DNA from: Apostichopus japonicus
Lineage: Eukaryota; Echinodermata; Holothuroidea; Aspidochirotida; Stichopodidae
NCBI RefSeq assembly: GCF_037975245.1
Contig: NC_092571.1
Span: 22,245,917 to 22,309,916 of the forward strand
Direction of reading: 5' to 3'
Length of the DNA: 64,000 nt
In this document: one piece after another, positions 63,904 through 64,000 of the stretch
Layout: every line of letters starts with the position of its first letter
Numbering within the stretch: the first letter of the stretch is position 1
Program-made: the position numbers and the translations under genes
The notes under the pieces: model-generated
The model's database searches: none
Told to the model about the DNA's origin: nothing
Seen by the model: the letters and a program-made list of their open reading frames with translations, nothing else

Positions 63904-64000
63904 CCCCGGGTGATGACGTCTTTTGCCGATCTTTTACAGCAAGTGCCTACACGGGGAGCTGTAAGTATTAGTTAATCCACCTAATATCTCAGTCCATACA
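63904..64000 (+). repeat. Partial terminal L unit (97 bases)
   Basis: The window ends within this unit, just before the tRNA-like segment. It contains the 11-bp long-class block and AATATCTC. The array evidently continues beyond the window. Confidence 0.95.

Larger units (their letters stand above)
1..64000 (+). repeat. tRNA-related satellite array, 399 complete units plus one partial
   Basis: The entire window is one head-to-tail tandem array in a single orientation. Counting each CCCCGGG-TGATGACG boundary gives 221 units of 165 bp, 177 of 154 bp, one of 184 bp, and a final 97-base fragment; four units have a one-base deletion, and the totals add up exactly to the window. Most units differ from their class consensus at zero to two positions, so the array is highly homogenised. 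GC is about 51 percent. No transposon, gene or unique spacer interrupts it, and both ends of the window lie inside the array, so its true size is unknown. Uniform monomers near nucleosome length, no coding capacity and nested duplications are typical of eukaryotic satellite DNA. Centromeric, pericentromeric or subtelomeric location cannot be decided from sequence alone. Confidence 0.97.

Noticed and set aside
1-64000. CRISPR array
   Set aside because: The whole unit repeats; there are no unique spacers between short identical repeats, and no cas genes are nearby.
1-64000. Assembly artefact (collapsed or invented repeats)
   Set aside because: Private variants, consistent registers and ordered multi-marker duplications look like real array evolution. 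Local copy number could still be wrong, and only long reads can settle that.
1-64000. rRNA intergenic spacer, telomere repeat or LTR element
   Set aside because: I saw no rRNA-like sequence, no TTAGGG-type repeats, and no terminal repeats, primer-binding site or polyprotein frame in any unit.

Overview
The whole 64,000-base window is one uninterrupted head-to-tail satellite DNA array, all in one orientation. I walked it unit by unit, taking the CCCCGGG that closes the tRNA-like T-arm as the unit start. It holds 399 complete units and a 97-base partial unit at the right edge: 221 long units (L, 165 bp), 177 short units (S, 154 bp) and one composite unit of 184 bp. Four units carry a single-base deletion. 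These numbers sum exactly to the window length. There is no unique sequence, no inserted transposon, no rRNA gene, no CRISPR array and no credible protein gene. A megabase-scale tRNA-related satellite like this points to a eukaryotic nuclear genome, probably a pericentromeric, subtelomeric or other heterochromatic block. The species cannot be told from the sequence; an animal is my guess only.

Each unit combines a tRNA-derived half and an unrelated half. In the first unit, positions about 99-171 look like a decayed tRNA or SINE head: an A-box-like element inside a fully paired D-arm (GCGC / GCGC), a good B box (GGTTCGAACCC) and a T-arm with one mismatch. Just downstream are T4 tracts that could act as Pol III terminators. 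The rest of the unit has a 7-bp inverted repeat that encloses a 21-nt segment bounded by splice-site-like motifs, and a cluster of stop codons in all three plus frames.

L and S differ by one 11-bp block lying between two TCTTTT direct repeats, so L has two T4 tracts after the B box and S has one. The indel is linked to a second site about 50 bp away (AATATCTC in most L, AACATCTC in most S). Exceptions are recombinants (about 32 S with T, 7 L with C).

Above the monomer there is layered structure. L and S tend to alternate, implying an ancestral 319-bp dimer. An eight-unit higher-order repeat of 1,287 bp occurs at about 8.2-14.6 kb and 20.7-24.7 kb. A clean 18-unit (2,892 bp) tandem duplication occupies 8,831-14,614. 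Further duplications of 957 bp (twice), about 3,025 bp and 3,036 bp lie at 30-41 kb and 56-58 kb. Rare shared variants also link blocks about 12.5-15 kb apart. This is the pattern expected from repeated unequal exchange and gene conversion.
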